Assembly: GCA_940671915.1 (NCBI GenBank)
Contig: CALNVZ010003426.1
Coordinates: 47,545,323-47,609,322 of the forward strand
Source: Paracentrotus lividus
Lineage: Eukaryota > Echinodermata > Echinoidea > Camarodonta > Echinidae
DNA length: 64,000 nucleotides
Direction of reading: 5' to 3'
How positions within the stretch are numbered: position 1 is the stretch's first letter; each line of letters begins with the position of its first letter. The position numbers and the translations under genes were made by a program. The notes beneath the pieces were generated by a model. It was not told the DNA's origin. It saw only the letters and a list, made by a program, of their open reading frames with translations, and did no database searches. Shown here piece by piece: positions 11,437 through 22,800 of the stretch.

Positions 11437-14400
11437 CTTTTACAAGTATTCGTACAGAATAAAGGCATAACCAAGGGGTTAATGACAACCCCCTGGCATA
11501 ACATTCGCAAGGAAAGTTTGCCACGAGTACACAAAATTATTATAGAAATGAACAATACTTTTGGGCTGGCCATGCACCACACAACTATTCCAGCCAAGCG
11601 GTCAGTAAAATACGTAAACAAACACATCACCCGAAACCCAAGCATTGACATGTTTAGCATACAATAGCATTGAGTTTGCGCAGTCAAAACAGGTATGATG
11701 ACGAGTGACAAGCCCACATCGTCTCAGCCAATCAGAACCGGAGAATGTGACTACGCCCATTCATAGTCAACAACAGAGGCTTTAAAGTTGCTATCCGGGG
11801 TTTCGTGTTAATGTTTTGGGAATTGGTTACTAACTTATTTGAGCTGAGTAATGCTTTCTTGATCAGTCTGGACTCATCAATGATTCTTAGCCTCAATGAA
11901 CCTTTGTTGGTACACTCAAGTATTTATTTTCCATATTGGAACTCTAAAATCAAATGATTTGATTATTGTGGCAGCCAACAGAATCATAGATAATCTTGCA
12001 AAAAAAATTATGGGTGTATCGATTGAGTTGCATCTTCTAAGCTAACAATTAATTCAAATCAAGTTAGTAAGGGAGTATATTCTATTTTAAATGTATATCA
12101 CAATTATTGCAGAACATAGGCCTATTATAGTTGTTGCTGGAACATTTTAGAAAAATAGGTCTTCGCAGACTTATAAATTATGTCGTATTATATTAATTCT
12201 ATTATATAATGAATATATAATATATCCCAAATACATGTGTATTTAACCAAAGTGACCAGTAAACCTACATTACAAGAGGTATAGTTACTCGATAATTATG
12301 CATAGCGACTATCACTTTAAATAATTTTACAAGGTGACTTTCAGACACCAGCTGATTGTGAAGTCGTCAGAGCAAGTGCGTCATAAGTTAGACTGACTCC
12401 CAGTTGTTTAAAAATATTCTCTATGTTTAAAATCTTATTCACTTAATTTTGATAATATTTCATAATTTATGTAGTTAATATTTATGTATTTATATTAACA
12501 AAAATTGAAACTAAAAATGATGTAGTAAGAAACAGTAAGAAAGGTGATGCACAAATGAAAGAAAACGGCCAATAATAGCCTAAATGCAATACAGTATCGC
12601 TCGATTGGGATCGCCTAGCTTTGAAAAACAGTGATCCACAGAATTGAATTTTAGTGCAGATCAGAACAAGGAACTGAGTTTCGGACTATAAATCACTTGT
12701 GATAAATGTATCACAGATTTTCATTTCCATTAGGTTTGACTGTGAGTATATTCTAGATATCAGTTAAACTTTGAATCTTATTGTTAAGCTTTTACATGAA
12801 ATTTCGATGATATTATTCTTGTTTTTGTGAAGTGCAAAGTCGAAGACCCGAATTCCGAAATTGCATCATTCCTGTGTGACGGTCAGTGTGTGTGTGTGAT
12901 GAGTGAACGAATGATCGCAATTTTTGGTTGATCTGCCCCAGCGGCTCGGGCCCGCTGAGCCCAGGCTGGAGCTGTAAAACAAAAACTCTCAATTCCTGAT
13001 ATTACTCCTAGTACTAGTCAAGAATCATTGCTGAAAATTTGTAGAATCAACAAAAACCCATGAATGTTGACGATGACGACTGCGAACCCTTATTTAAAAT
13101 TTTACATGATTTAAATTTATTTTTGACAACATTTTGAGGCTTGCAAATTGAATTGCTAAAAAAAGTAAAATCTGTCTAAAAAAAAGTGTCTTAATTAATC
13201 TCCATATGTTTCAGCTCATTTGTGCATATAAGTTAAGATTGAAATCTGATATAACTTTAATTTGATTTACGTTTGTGTATGTCTGTTTGCAAGCCTTCAA
13301 AAATATATGATTAAAAAATTACCTTTTACAAAATACAGCATGATTGGCTGTCTGGTATACTCTTTTAATGAAGTAGGCCTACTACACATTGAGATATTTG
13401 TACCTTTGAATTGTAAAGTCATAAAGTCAGGAGTGAAATGAATCAGAAAATATGTAGGTCTAGAGAGAATGCTTTAATGCAGAGAGAGAGCAGAGAAAGA
13501 GAGAGAGAGAGAAGGAGGGGGGGGGGTGTGGTCAGTTGTCAAATGTCATACTTGGTGGGTATCCTCCAGAAGACGCCGTAGAGGTGTTTAAATGACCCAC
13601 TTTGCATTGAACTACATGATGTACAATGTATGGACGGATATACAATGTGAGGAGAAACGTCCCACGTGGTTTGGAGGAAGGATTCTGAAGTAGCAGGAGT
13701 GATTGCTCTGTTTCTACATGTAAATGTCATGGGGTCACACTCAAACAGCCAGTGGGCATTTAGTTTATTTTTAATCATATCTGACAGTTGAAGATTATGC
13801 GTCCCTGAGGACTTTTGTTTGTGATAGAACTGTCTGCCATGCATGTATGTATGAATATGATTCCTGTTATCATTCATACAGCTGAATTGGTTATTTAGCT
13901 GCATAATCTGACAAAGATATCTCTTTCCCCTTTTCAATTTGTTGTTTGTCAATCTTTGATTGATCTATTTTCTGTTCCAGGATCTTATCATTAATTTCTT
14001 AAATTTGTGGATCCATTATTCTTTTCCAAAATTTCATGTCATCAAAGGAAACGAGATATTTACTGAAATTATTGTTGTCAACTCATTTAGTATTGAATCA
14101 AGCATTGTAGAATACACTTTTTTTTTGCACATCATAAAATTTTGCTTACTGGATATTTTTCCCGACATTGTAGTGATGTTGGGGAAAAACCAAAATGAAA
14201 TTGTGTTTGCTAAAATTAATTCATCCATTTCATTAAACAGGAACTGCGCAGTTTATGTCCAAGATCTGTGGACTAATGTATGCTGGTACAATCAAATGTA
14301 CAGTGATTGATGTAAATTTATTCCTGAGAAACTGACTTTATAGAGCATATCATATCATATGCACATTGAAAAAGTCCTTTTTCTACATCATTGTTGACAT

Positions 14401-16690
14401 GCAAAATGTTATGTCACATATCAAGCTCGATTCTATACCCGGTAATTTTTTCTAATTAAAAAAAATAAATAAAAAAAATAAAATAAAAAAGAAATAAATG
14501 CAGTTTATGAATCCTGTGTCAAAACATGAAAAAATAAAAATTTTAAGTAGGCATGTATGTATTTCCCCAAATATAAAGTTTACCTACCCTTAGACAATGA
14601 CTTTTATGTTCTTGTACATGTGCATGAGCGGTGTACATAATACAGCCTATATTGTGTGCTAGCTTTAGTTTGAATATTGACTGGCAAACAGGAAATTGTA
14701 TTTGAAGGCCAGAAGACCCATTGGGCCTAATTTAATATCTTCTTTTTAGTTTATTGAGCCGATTTATCAACATTGAGAGATTCCTCATTTACATTATTTA
14801 CTTTGTATGTAGATCAATTGTCATGTGTGCATGAACACTGCACTTACATTGTAGTTGTAAATTGTTTGTGTAGATGCAAAACAATTTGCAGATTTACCCA
14901 CTGAAAGAATAAAAAAAAAAAAAATAAAAATAAAAATAAGGATAATGAAAATAAAAAAAATAACAGTATGCCTGTAAGTAAGGCTTCTGTCTTGCTAGAG
15001 TCAGTGAGGTATGAAGGCAGTTTATAACACTGCTTTTGGTCCAGAAGGCAAATATTGATTAAAGAGGTAATTATACACTTCAGGGAAATAGAGCCCAGCT
15101 GTGATGAAAGATTGAGAAGATTAAAGAGAGAGATAGAAAGATTATTATTTTTTATTGGGGGGGGGGTGGGGGGGAAGCATCAAACCATATAAGAGCATAG
15201 CTAGAAAAAAAAATCAAAGAGAGGGTTGAAACAAGAGACAGAGAGACATCAAGGGGGAATTGAACGATAAAGGCAGAATATTTACTGTATGTAGAGGCCT
15301 AACAAAAAATTTATTAGGATAGGCCTACTCAAAAAAGAGGATTATAGACAGACACAAAGAGAGGGTGGCTGAGATGTTATGTTGACATTATAGGAGCACA
15401 CTATTCATGTAGTTTGTAGGTTCGGTTCAGGACGGCCAAGAAGACGCTCATTGTGAAGGTCACCTGAATGTCATTACAATGTAGCTGATCTGTACGTTTG
15501 AAGATTGTAAAATGCAGAATACTGAATGTGCGACTATAGACATTCAGGATTAGTGTACATGTACATTGTACATGTATGACTGCATGGTATTACAAATTAA
15601 GGCATTAAAGATACGGCCTACATGTATATATATTAATTTGAAGAAAAAACAATTGTATTTCAAAGAGCCGAATTCATTTGCCCCAATTGCTTGATAGGCC
15701 TACATGTATGTACATTTGTGCACTTAATGAAGTATCAAGCTGTATTGTGGCGTGCAAAAATTGAAGGCAGTAAACAAAATTGTTTGATTATAGCGACCTA
15801 CAGGATTTAATGAGTAGAAGGCTACAAATTCAGTCCAGTCCAAACTGGATTCTGAATAGTCTTTCCTGTCATACACATTCCAGAATGTGACCAAGTCCGA
15901 AGAGAAGCACTGTCAATAGTAGATCGAGGCAAGCACGATTCCTCTCCTGCCTGCCAAGAACTACATGTAGGCTTCCTGTTGACTATCTCTTGGAAAGTGT
16001 CAAAGAGTAAAGTCCTACTTGTATTACTCCATCTGTATTATATTCTGAATTCTTTACAACAAAATGTGGTGTACATGTCAGGATTTTAACCATTTTCATT
16101 TTCTGTTTGATAATCCTCGTGATTATAAAGGGGAATTCCAACTAATGAATAGTATTAACTACATGTACATGTATGTATTATAAATCATAATACATGTACA
16201 TGTACCTATTCCTTCATCAAGAACCATAAAAAAAAGACCACTTTGTAGAATTGGCAACTCACAAGTGTGTCATGAAATTAAAACTTTAATATTGAGAACT
16301 TTGTTATCCTCTGATGGATTTTCGTCATTTAAGAATCAAATTGCATTTACATGTACATGCATCTTTGTATATATATATCAAATGAAATTAAATCTGCAAA
16401 ACTTTCTGGGCCTAAAAAAACTGTACCCTAATCAATGTCATTCTAGCTCTCAGTAGACAATTTACATGTATGTAAACACTTTGAGCAAGTTACAAGTACA
16501 TGTACACTATCATATTATCTTGATGATAAATTGTGATGTACTTCAGATATCATGAAGCCACTTAAAAATTACTGATGCTCTTGATCTGGTTTGACCTTCA
16601 TTGCCTATCATGTCAACAAGTAAAGGACAATGTTCATACTGGTCACATATGATTACGTACTATTTTGCACTTGCATCTTATCAATTCTAT
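11437..16690. other. AT-rich region with no recognisable gene
   Basis: No exon chain or conserved domain was found. Two moderately long frames (13539-13952 on -, 13960-14310 on +) have no recognisable domain and low-complexity composition. A CCAAT box (CAGCCAATCAGA) sits near 11730. AG and G tracts occur near 13480-13526, A-rich tracts near 14455-14495 and 14910-14970, and a G run near 15158-15174. TACATGTACATGTA words are frequent from 15550 to 16500. Confidence 0.5.
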
Positions 16691-16694
16691 TAAC

Positions 16695-18053
16695 GGGCAA
16701 GTCCAAGATAATGTCCCCTTCAAAGACAAAATTTCATCTTTGTCTTATGAAGGAGTTTTTGGTAGAATATGAAAGCCTAAATGTCAAACCTCAGAATTTC
16801 ATTAAGAAAAATTTGTTAATATGCAAATTTATGCAAATTTGGGGCATCTAATTTGCATAATTCGTAAACAGAGCGTTACGTATGGGACATTCATAAAAAT
16901 TCATAGAAAATCAAAACAAAATTAGTGAGATTCAATCATGGGTGGGACATGGACCCCTTATCATTCAAAAAAAATTTATAAAAAAAAATTGGTGAAATCT
17001 AATTAAATATGCAAATTAGCTCGTGTCCAAGCATGAAATGTCCCATACGTAACAAATTGAGGACATTTTGTTAAGTTATTTCCCAGAGTACAACACTTGA
17101 ATTGTTGCAACTCTGGGAAGTTCTAATTTATTTAGTGGGACAGTATAATACCATTTTAAGTTTTGAAAATTTAATTAACTTTTTAATTTATAGTTAATTA
17201 AAATATTGTTACGTATGGGAAAATGTGTTACGTATGGGACATTTGTACACAATGTCAATTGGGAAGTTTGTGTACAAAGTGAATGTAGAAAAAAAAAATT
17301 AGAGTGCTCAAAAAAGTGACTTATTCACATTTTCTGGAGTTTATAAAGTTTGCTTTGCCATGATACTTGATCCATGAAAAACATTAAACCAAAAAATTTG
17401 GCAATAATGGAGAAATATGAAAAAATAAAAAACAATAGAATACATAAGAAATTCACAAAACAATGAAAAACATCAGAATGAATAGTGGGAATTGTCAATT
17501 TCTTTTAAAATCCTATTGAATATGTTTTAATACAACATTTTAAAAGAAAAAAAATCTTTTGCTATTTCCATATTTGAAGAAAAAATTGATTTTAGAAATA
17601 TGGATCAAATTGTGTGCATTCTCTATGGGGACAAATTGTCCCATACGTAACTGTCCCATACGTAACACGTCCTCTCCGACTTTAACAAAGGCTTACAAAA
17701 AAAGTGACAATCATTATGACTCCAAACTTTACAGAAGTAAACTAGAGGGTTGGACCTTTCATCACACCAAACTTCAATACATCAGTGGAAATACTTTCAG
17801 AAAGTTTTGGAGTTGAAAATTTTTCTTAAAAAACTTGAATTCCTCTGGTCCCATACGTAACGCACTACATTTCATGCTATTGTATCAAAGGTCAAAGGTC
17901 ATATGTCGTCATCTCCCATCAGTGTATTACTCTCTTGGATACCTACCATGAGGATGAGAAAAAATAGTACCCTTAACCTCCAAAAGATTTTACAGAGGGT
18001 AAAAGGCTCTGAAATGTCCCATACGTAACATGCGGATTACCTTGGACTTGCCC
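16695..18053. mobile_element. Inverted-repeat element with eight GTCCCATACGTAAC motifs
   Basis: The ends are GGGCAAGTCCAAG at 16695 and CTTGGACTTGCCC ending at 18053, and the match extends to about 18 bp with one or two mismatches. They are flanked by the 4-bp direct repeat TAAC (16691-16694 and 18054-18057). Inside are eight copies of GTCCCATACGTAAC or its complement, at 16875, 17040, 17208 (last base changed), 17227, 17638, 17653, 17848 and 18016. No transposase frame is present. A short relative with the same ends and a related motif lies at 62133-62364. The superfamily is not assigned. Confidence 0.8.
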
Positions 18054-18335
18054 TAACAATAAATATACACTGTGCTACCAAGAACATACAAATGTAATGA
18101 TTGCCTGTTTCAATGATCAAGATGATATGAATTCTATCCTACTTTTTACTGCCTCAAACTCTTTTTTTTTTTCTTCAAGGGTCTGCAGTTGAAGCCTAAA
18201 ACATGATTGAGTAAATGCGTCATACGTACTGATCTTCCATAAACCTGTTGTACCGTTTTACTTGTATGCCTACTTGTACTAAGAGCAGGGAGCAACCTCA
18301 CAAATGACCTTTGCAGATTCTCTTTTTGTTTCTTA

Positions 18336-18359
<24 letters not shown>
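18336..18359. repeat. Poly(C) run of 24 bases
   Basis: An uninterrupted C homopolymer (G on the - strand), followed by an A-rich tract. The glycine-rich frame on the - strand comes from it. The run length is probably not accurate. Confidence 0.85.
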
Positions 18360-18367
<8 letters not shown>

Positions 18368-18649
18368 GAAAAAGAACTGCCTTGGATTCGTATTTACTAG
18401 GGAAAAAGAAAGAAGCTTTATCATTTTAGAAAGGTCAAAGATTGCTCAAGAAAACTCATACATTTGTGTACATGTAAATGAAAAGTTCATATGAAAATTA
18501 TCCACGAATACACTAAGTTTGTGCTTGCTAAGAGAAATTTAACTCTTTTGTTCCATGATATCATAAAATCATGAATCCAAACATATTTGTACATGTGTAT
18601 GAATTAATCAAATTTGATTATTGATATACTTTTCAATTTTCCCTTTCAT

Positions 18650-18942
18650 GTCCACAGATTCTTTTGCCCAATAAGGACGACGTCTGGCCTCCAATGGCCC
18701 CGAGATTTGACGAGCCACGCCCCCAAACCAGGCAACCAATCACAGACTTTGATATGCGTGACGCCCACAGGCAGTCGCAGCAACAAGAACAGTCGTTTAA
18801 TAATTACACGAACAATCACGAACAGCAATAACCCAATGAGTGCGTGAGGAGATTGAAAAATATATTGTATTATTTGTATACCTCGACGGGACTCGAGATT
18901 TATTTATTTCAACCGTGTGTGATCTTCATGTCTTTTTATACT
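18650..18942 (+). promoter_or_regulatory. Probable promoter and first non-coding exon of the UCP gene
   Basis: This is a GC-richer patch in AT-rich surroundings, about 1 kb upstream of the UCP start codon. It contains a CCAAT box (AACCAATCAC near 18739), a second CCAAT (18692), a GC/KLF-type box (CCACGCCCCC near 18714) and several CpGs. A good splice donor, CTGTGAGTAT, lies at 18941-18950, and an acceptor after a pyrimidine tract (TATTTTCAG) ends at 19419. A leader exon ending at 18942 joined to an exon starting at 19420 is therefore plausible, and non-coding leader exons are known in vertebrate UCP2. The transcription start is not determined. All of this is inference from motifs. Confidence 0.4.
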
Positions 18943-19419
18943 GTGAGTATATTTAATTCATTGGTAGTATAATATAAAAGCATGTATAATCAAATCAGTT
19001 ATGTTGGTGCAGAGGAAATGATATTTACTACACAATTTTATCATTTATACATACATTTATGTATGTACATTGGAAGAAAATGAAGAAAATTGATTTTAAC
19101 TTTGTTGATTTTCATTTCTTTGTTGATATTTTGCAAATTTTTATATTTTTTTTCAGAGTGGAAAAATTAAACTTTTACTAAAGACAATAGAATTGTACTT
19201 ACACAAATGTATGTGAAAAGTCATCAACACCTAAAATTAAGGTATATAGAGTAATTACAGCTTTCTGCAAGTTAGGAGTTATAAAACATACAAAAACCCA
19301 TTCAAAATATATATTGGAATTTCATAATCCCATAATAGTTTTAATAGTATCCTTTCCATTCCTTTCCAAGTATTTCTAACCCATATTTATGCTCCTTTTT
19401 TTTCCTTCTCTATTTTCAG

Positions 19420-19721
19420 AGTGCTGTCTTGCCTTCGCACAATCAGTTGTGTCCCCTGAAAAGAATGCTTTAGACATCTTTAAACATCTCCCAATCTATC
19501 ATCCAATCAACTCCATTCTTTTAATCAAGGCAATAATTGGCCATCCCTACCATGCTACAAAGCTCCTAATTGGTTAATATCACCCACACCTCACAGTGAC
19601 CTCTCAATTCATCCAATCAAAAAGCTTGTTATTCCCATTGCCCCATCAAGGTGATTCATCATTGATTTAATCTAACTCCTGATTGGCCAATCCCCCATCG
19701 GTTCCAAACTATCAACCAATC
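19420..19721 (+). promoter_or_regulatory. UCP 5' untranslated region with CCAAT cluster and two short uORFs
   Basis: Between the acceptor ending at 19419 and the UCP start codon there are eight CCAAT/ATTGG pentamers (19491, 19503, 19536, 19569, 19613, 19682, 19687, 19716). There are two tiny upstream frames: ATG at 19465 (two codons then TAG) and ATG at 19552 (five codons then TAA). The main ATG at 19722 has A at -3 and G at +4, a strong initiation context. The segment may be leader, a proximal promoter, or both. Confidence 0.45.
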
Positions 19722-19847
19722 ATGGTTGGCCTACCACCTACTGATATTGTACCATCCGTGGCTGTCAAGCTAGCCAGTGCAGGGTTAGGAGGCTGCATAG
19801 CTGATATAATAACCTTCCCATTGGATACAGCCAAAGTACGCCTACAG
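19722..19847 (+). CDS. UCP: UCP coding exon 1
   Basis: 42 codons from the start ATG to donor CAG|GTAAGA, phase 0. It encodes transmembrane helix 1 ([20 protein letters not shown]) and the first carrier signature. A Helitron-like element begins 22 bases into the following intron. Confidence 0.95.
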
Positions 19848-22800
19848 GTAAGATATTAATCAAATTAAACTAGCAGGACACCCGCGCCTTGCGCGGGTTA
19901 CAATGATTAATTCCCACAGTTTTGATTGATGATTAAAGTTTCTTGATGATTTTTATTTTGTTGTATGTAGCTCTGAATTTCTTTAGTGTCATACAACATT
20001 TTTATTTCATTATAGAGACCCGTCCCTCACTTTTTTCAGTAAACGTGTGAGGGGGGGGAAAAAACACACAAAAAACGCGAATATAACTAAGCCTATTCTG
20101 CTGCCCGTCTATTCAGCCCCCCCCAACTTTCGGCTCTGTCCCCTACCCACTTTCGAAAAATGCGCCGCGGCCCCTGTGATTCATGTTTAAATTCCTGTAT
20201 TCAGCAAAATCTTAACCATTTTCAACCGAGTAAAGATTAAAAGCTGACCACTATTTGTATCAATCCCATTTTTCTATAACATTTGGCGCAATTTTATCAC
20301 TGATTCAAACTTCATTGTTACGTCATAAAGGGGTTCCGCGTGCAGGATATAGCTTAATTACACCCATTGTTACGTCATAAAGAAATTCCGCATACCAGGA
20401 GGTGGCTTAAATGCACGCATTGTTACGTCATAAAGAGTTTCCGCGTTTGTTTACCTTGATGCGGCTTGCGCGCATCTTTATTTTTTGTAGTCTACAGACT
20501 TCCTCTCTTTTTACACAATCAAAAGGCCACAAAAATCATGTTTTACGTCTGGTTCTCAGCCTAGACTGTTCCATTTTCAACCGAATATAGATTAAAAGCC
20601 GGCCACAGTTTGTATCAACCTCGTGTGTCAATTTGGCGGAATATGAACATAAACTGACGGAGCCTTTTACTAACATACATACATACATACATACATACAT
20701 ACAAAATTGCGTTAATTATAGTAGAGATAAATTCATTAATTTTCTACTTCTTCCTCATCGTCCATAATTACCAAATAGTTATTATGATAAATAGCAATGT
20801 TTGGACTATTAAAAGGATAAGGAAATCTTATGACAAATGATATTTAAGCAAAATTATAATTGTTTTTAAATGTTCATGCATTACATAAAAGCATGAAAGA
20901 ATGGTTTTCACAGGACATGTCCAAGTTTTGTGAAGGATAGAATGTCAAAATCCAACAGTCGATTTTATATGGCAAAAGCATAAAAACGAGTGTTAGATTC
21001 AACATTTGCATTATTCTCTTAGTAAAAAAACCTGCGTTTATATTAAAAAATAAGCTCGTTGTGAGTACATATACTGGGAGAAAGAATGTTCCACATGTCA
21101 GATGAAAATAACAATAATGTAAATTAACACATTAAAGTTTATGAACGTTTAGAAGAACATTTATGATACAAGATATGTGAATATTAATTTTTTTCCATTT
21201 TTTTTCCTTTCACTGTCTCCCAGATCCAAGGTGAGAGCGGCTCAGAGAAGAAATCCTCGACCAAGACCCTCGTGGGCAAAGAAGCTAGAGCCAACTTCCG
21301 CTACCGTGGTGTCTTTGGAACGATCTGGACCATTGTACGTCAGGAGGGTCCACGAGGGCTATACAATGGTCTCATCCCGGGTCTTCAGCGCCAGATGTGC
21401 TTTGCGTCAGTCCGGATCGGTCTCTACGATTCCGTCAAAGCTTTTTATGCAGGTGCACAAAAAGTTGGTGCGTGGGTTAGCCTCTTGCCTTGCTTTCTAA
21501 CACAGTTTCGTAGACGTGCTTTTGCTTGTGCTTATTATTTTCAAATCGTCGGTGGGCTGATAAAACTTGAAAAATGTAAAATGTTTAGGAGAGCGTAAAA
21601 ACATGGGGGCTAATGCTCTATGACTATATTGAGGACTGCCGTTCTTTGTCACACAGTGGTGGCTTCATTTGTTGGGGAAGAGAGCTGAGATTTGGAGAAA
21701 GACATCACTTGATATCACGGGGGGGGGGGGGGGGGGGGGGGGGGGTTGGCGTTTCATTGAAAGGACTTGTCGGGATGTTTTATCTGATGAGTCGTGTTTT
21801 ATCCAACACTTTCCATAGTAATAATGCTTCTCAGCAAATCAAAATCAAGTAAAAATTTTAGATCTGACAACTTGTCAGGCAAGAAATGCTGGAGATTTAC
21901 TAAAAAGTTGATATTTCACCAAACATGTTTTTATCAGCCCACCAACGAAATGCTTGCACTTATTTATTTGTGTACATGAAGCCCTACTAATGACCTGATG
22001 CATGATATATAGCTTACTGTACTTTCAAACATAGATGGTGCAGACTTTCACTTTTGGTTTCTGTGTACTTGAACATTATACATTATATTATATTATATAT
22101 TATTATACATCGGAAGTAGGCTCTGCCACTGTATGGTATCAGTTCTTATATTTCTCTTTGTTAACAACTATTAGTCACTCCCTATAGCCTTGCCATTCTT
22201 TCTAAAATTAACCCAAATGAAGCTCTTGTACAAAAAACTAGATATATATGGTTTCTTTCTTGATTCTGAACTATTTTGCATTTATACAAGCAAATTGTTA
22301 TTTACTGGCTGTAAAGTACGCACTAGCAGTTTTTTTAACAAACATTTTTAAAACTAAATTCCCTTAGAAAGAAGAAATGTGTATGAAAGATGTATAGAAA
22401 TAGTTAATAGAATGGGGATGAAAATTATTTTTTCTTCTTGAAAGTAATAACTACAAGAATTACACTATATTATCCCTGCATCTTTCACAAACCTATTTCA
22501 TTTGTAGTAGCTACGTGACATTAAGCACAGTTATATTTACAGCACAAGCATGCTCACAATGCAACAAAAGTTTTTGATAGCATTCTTTTTTGTATGCATG
22601 ATCAATTTCCACTGTTCATTTTCATTTTTTCCTGGTGGACTGTACCCTCAATAGAAATAAAATCGCACATAAAGATTTCTATAGATCCCGTTTATAAATC
22701 GGACCTGCATGAGCTGGGAATATTAAACAATGCAAATATTGGTATTTTTCCAGTGTAAATAGTCATGCACGGCCAAATCTATACTTGTGTATGTTTACTC

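Noticed and set aside
13539-14310. Frames of 137 (-) and 116 (+) codons
   Set aside because: No recognisable domain, opposite strands, low-complexity composition and no splice partners; consistent with chance.
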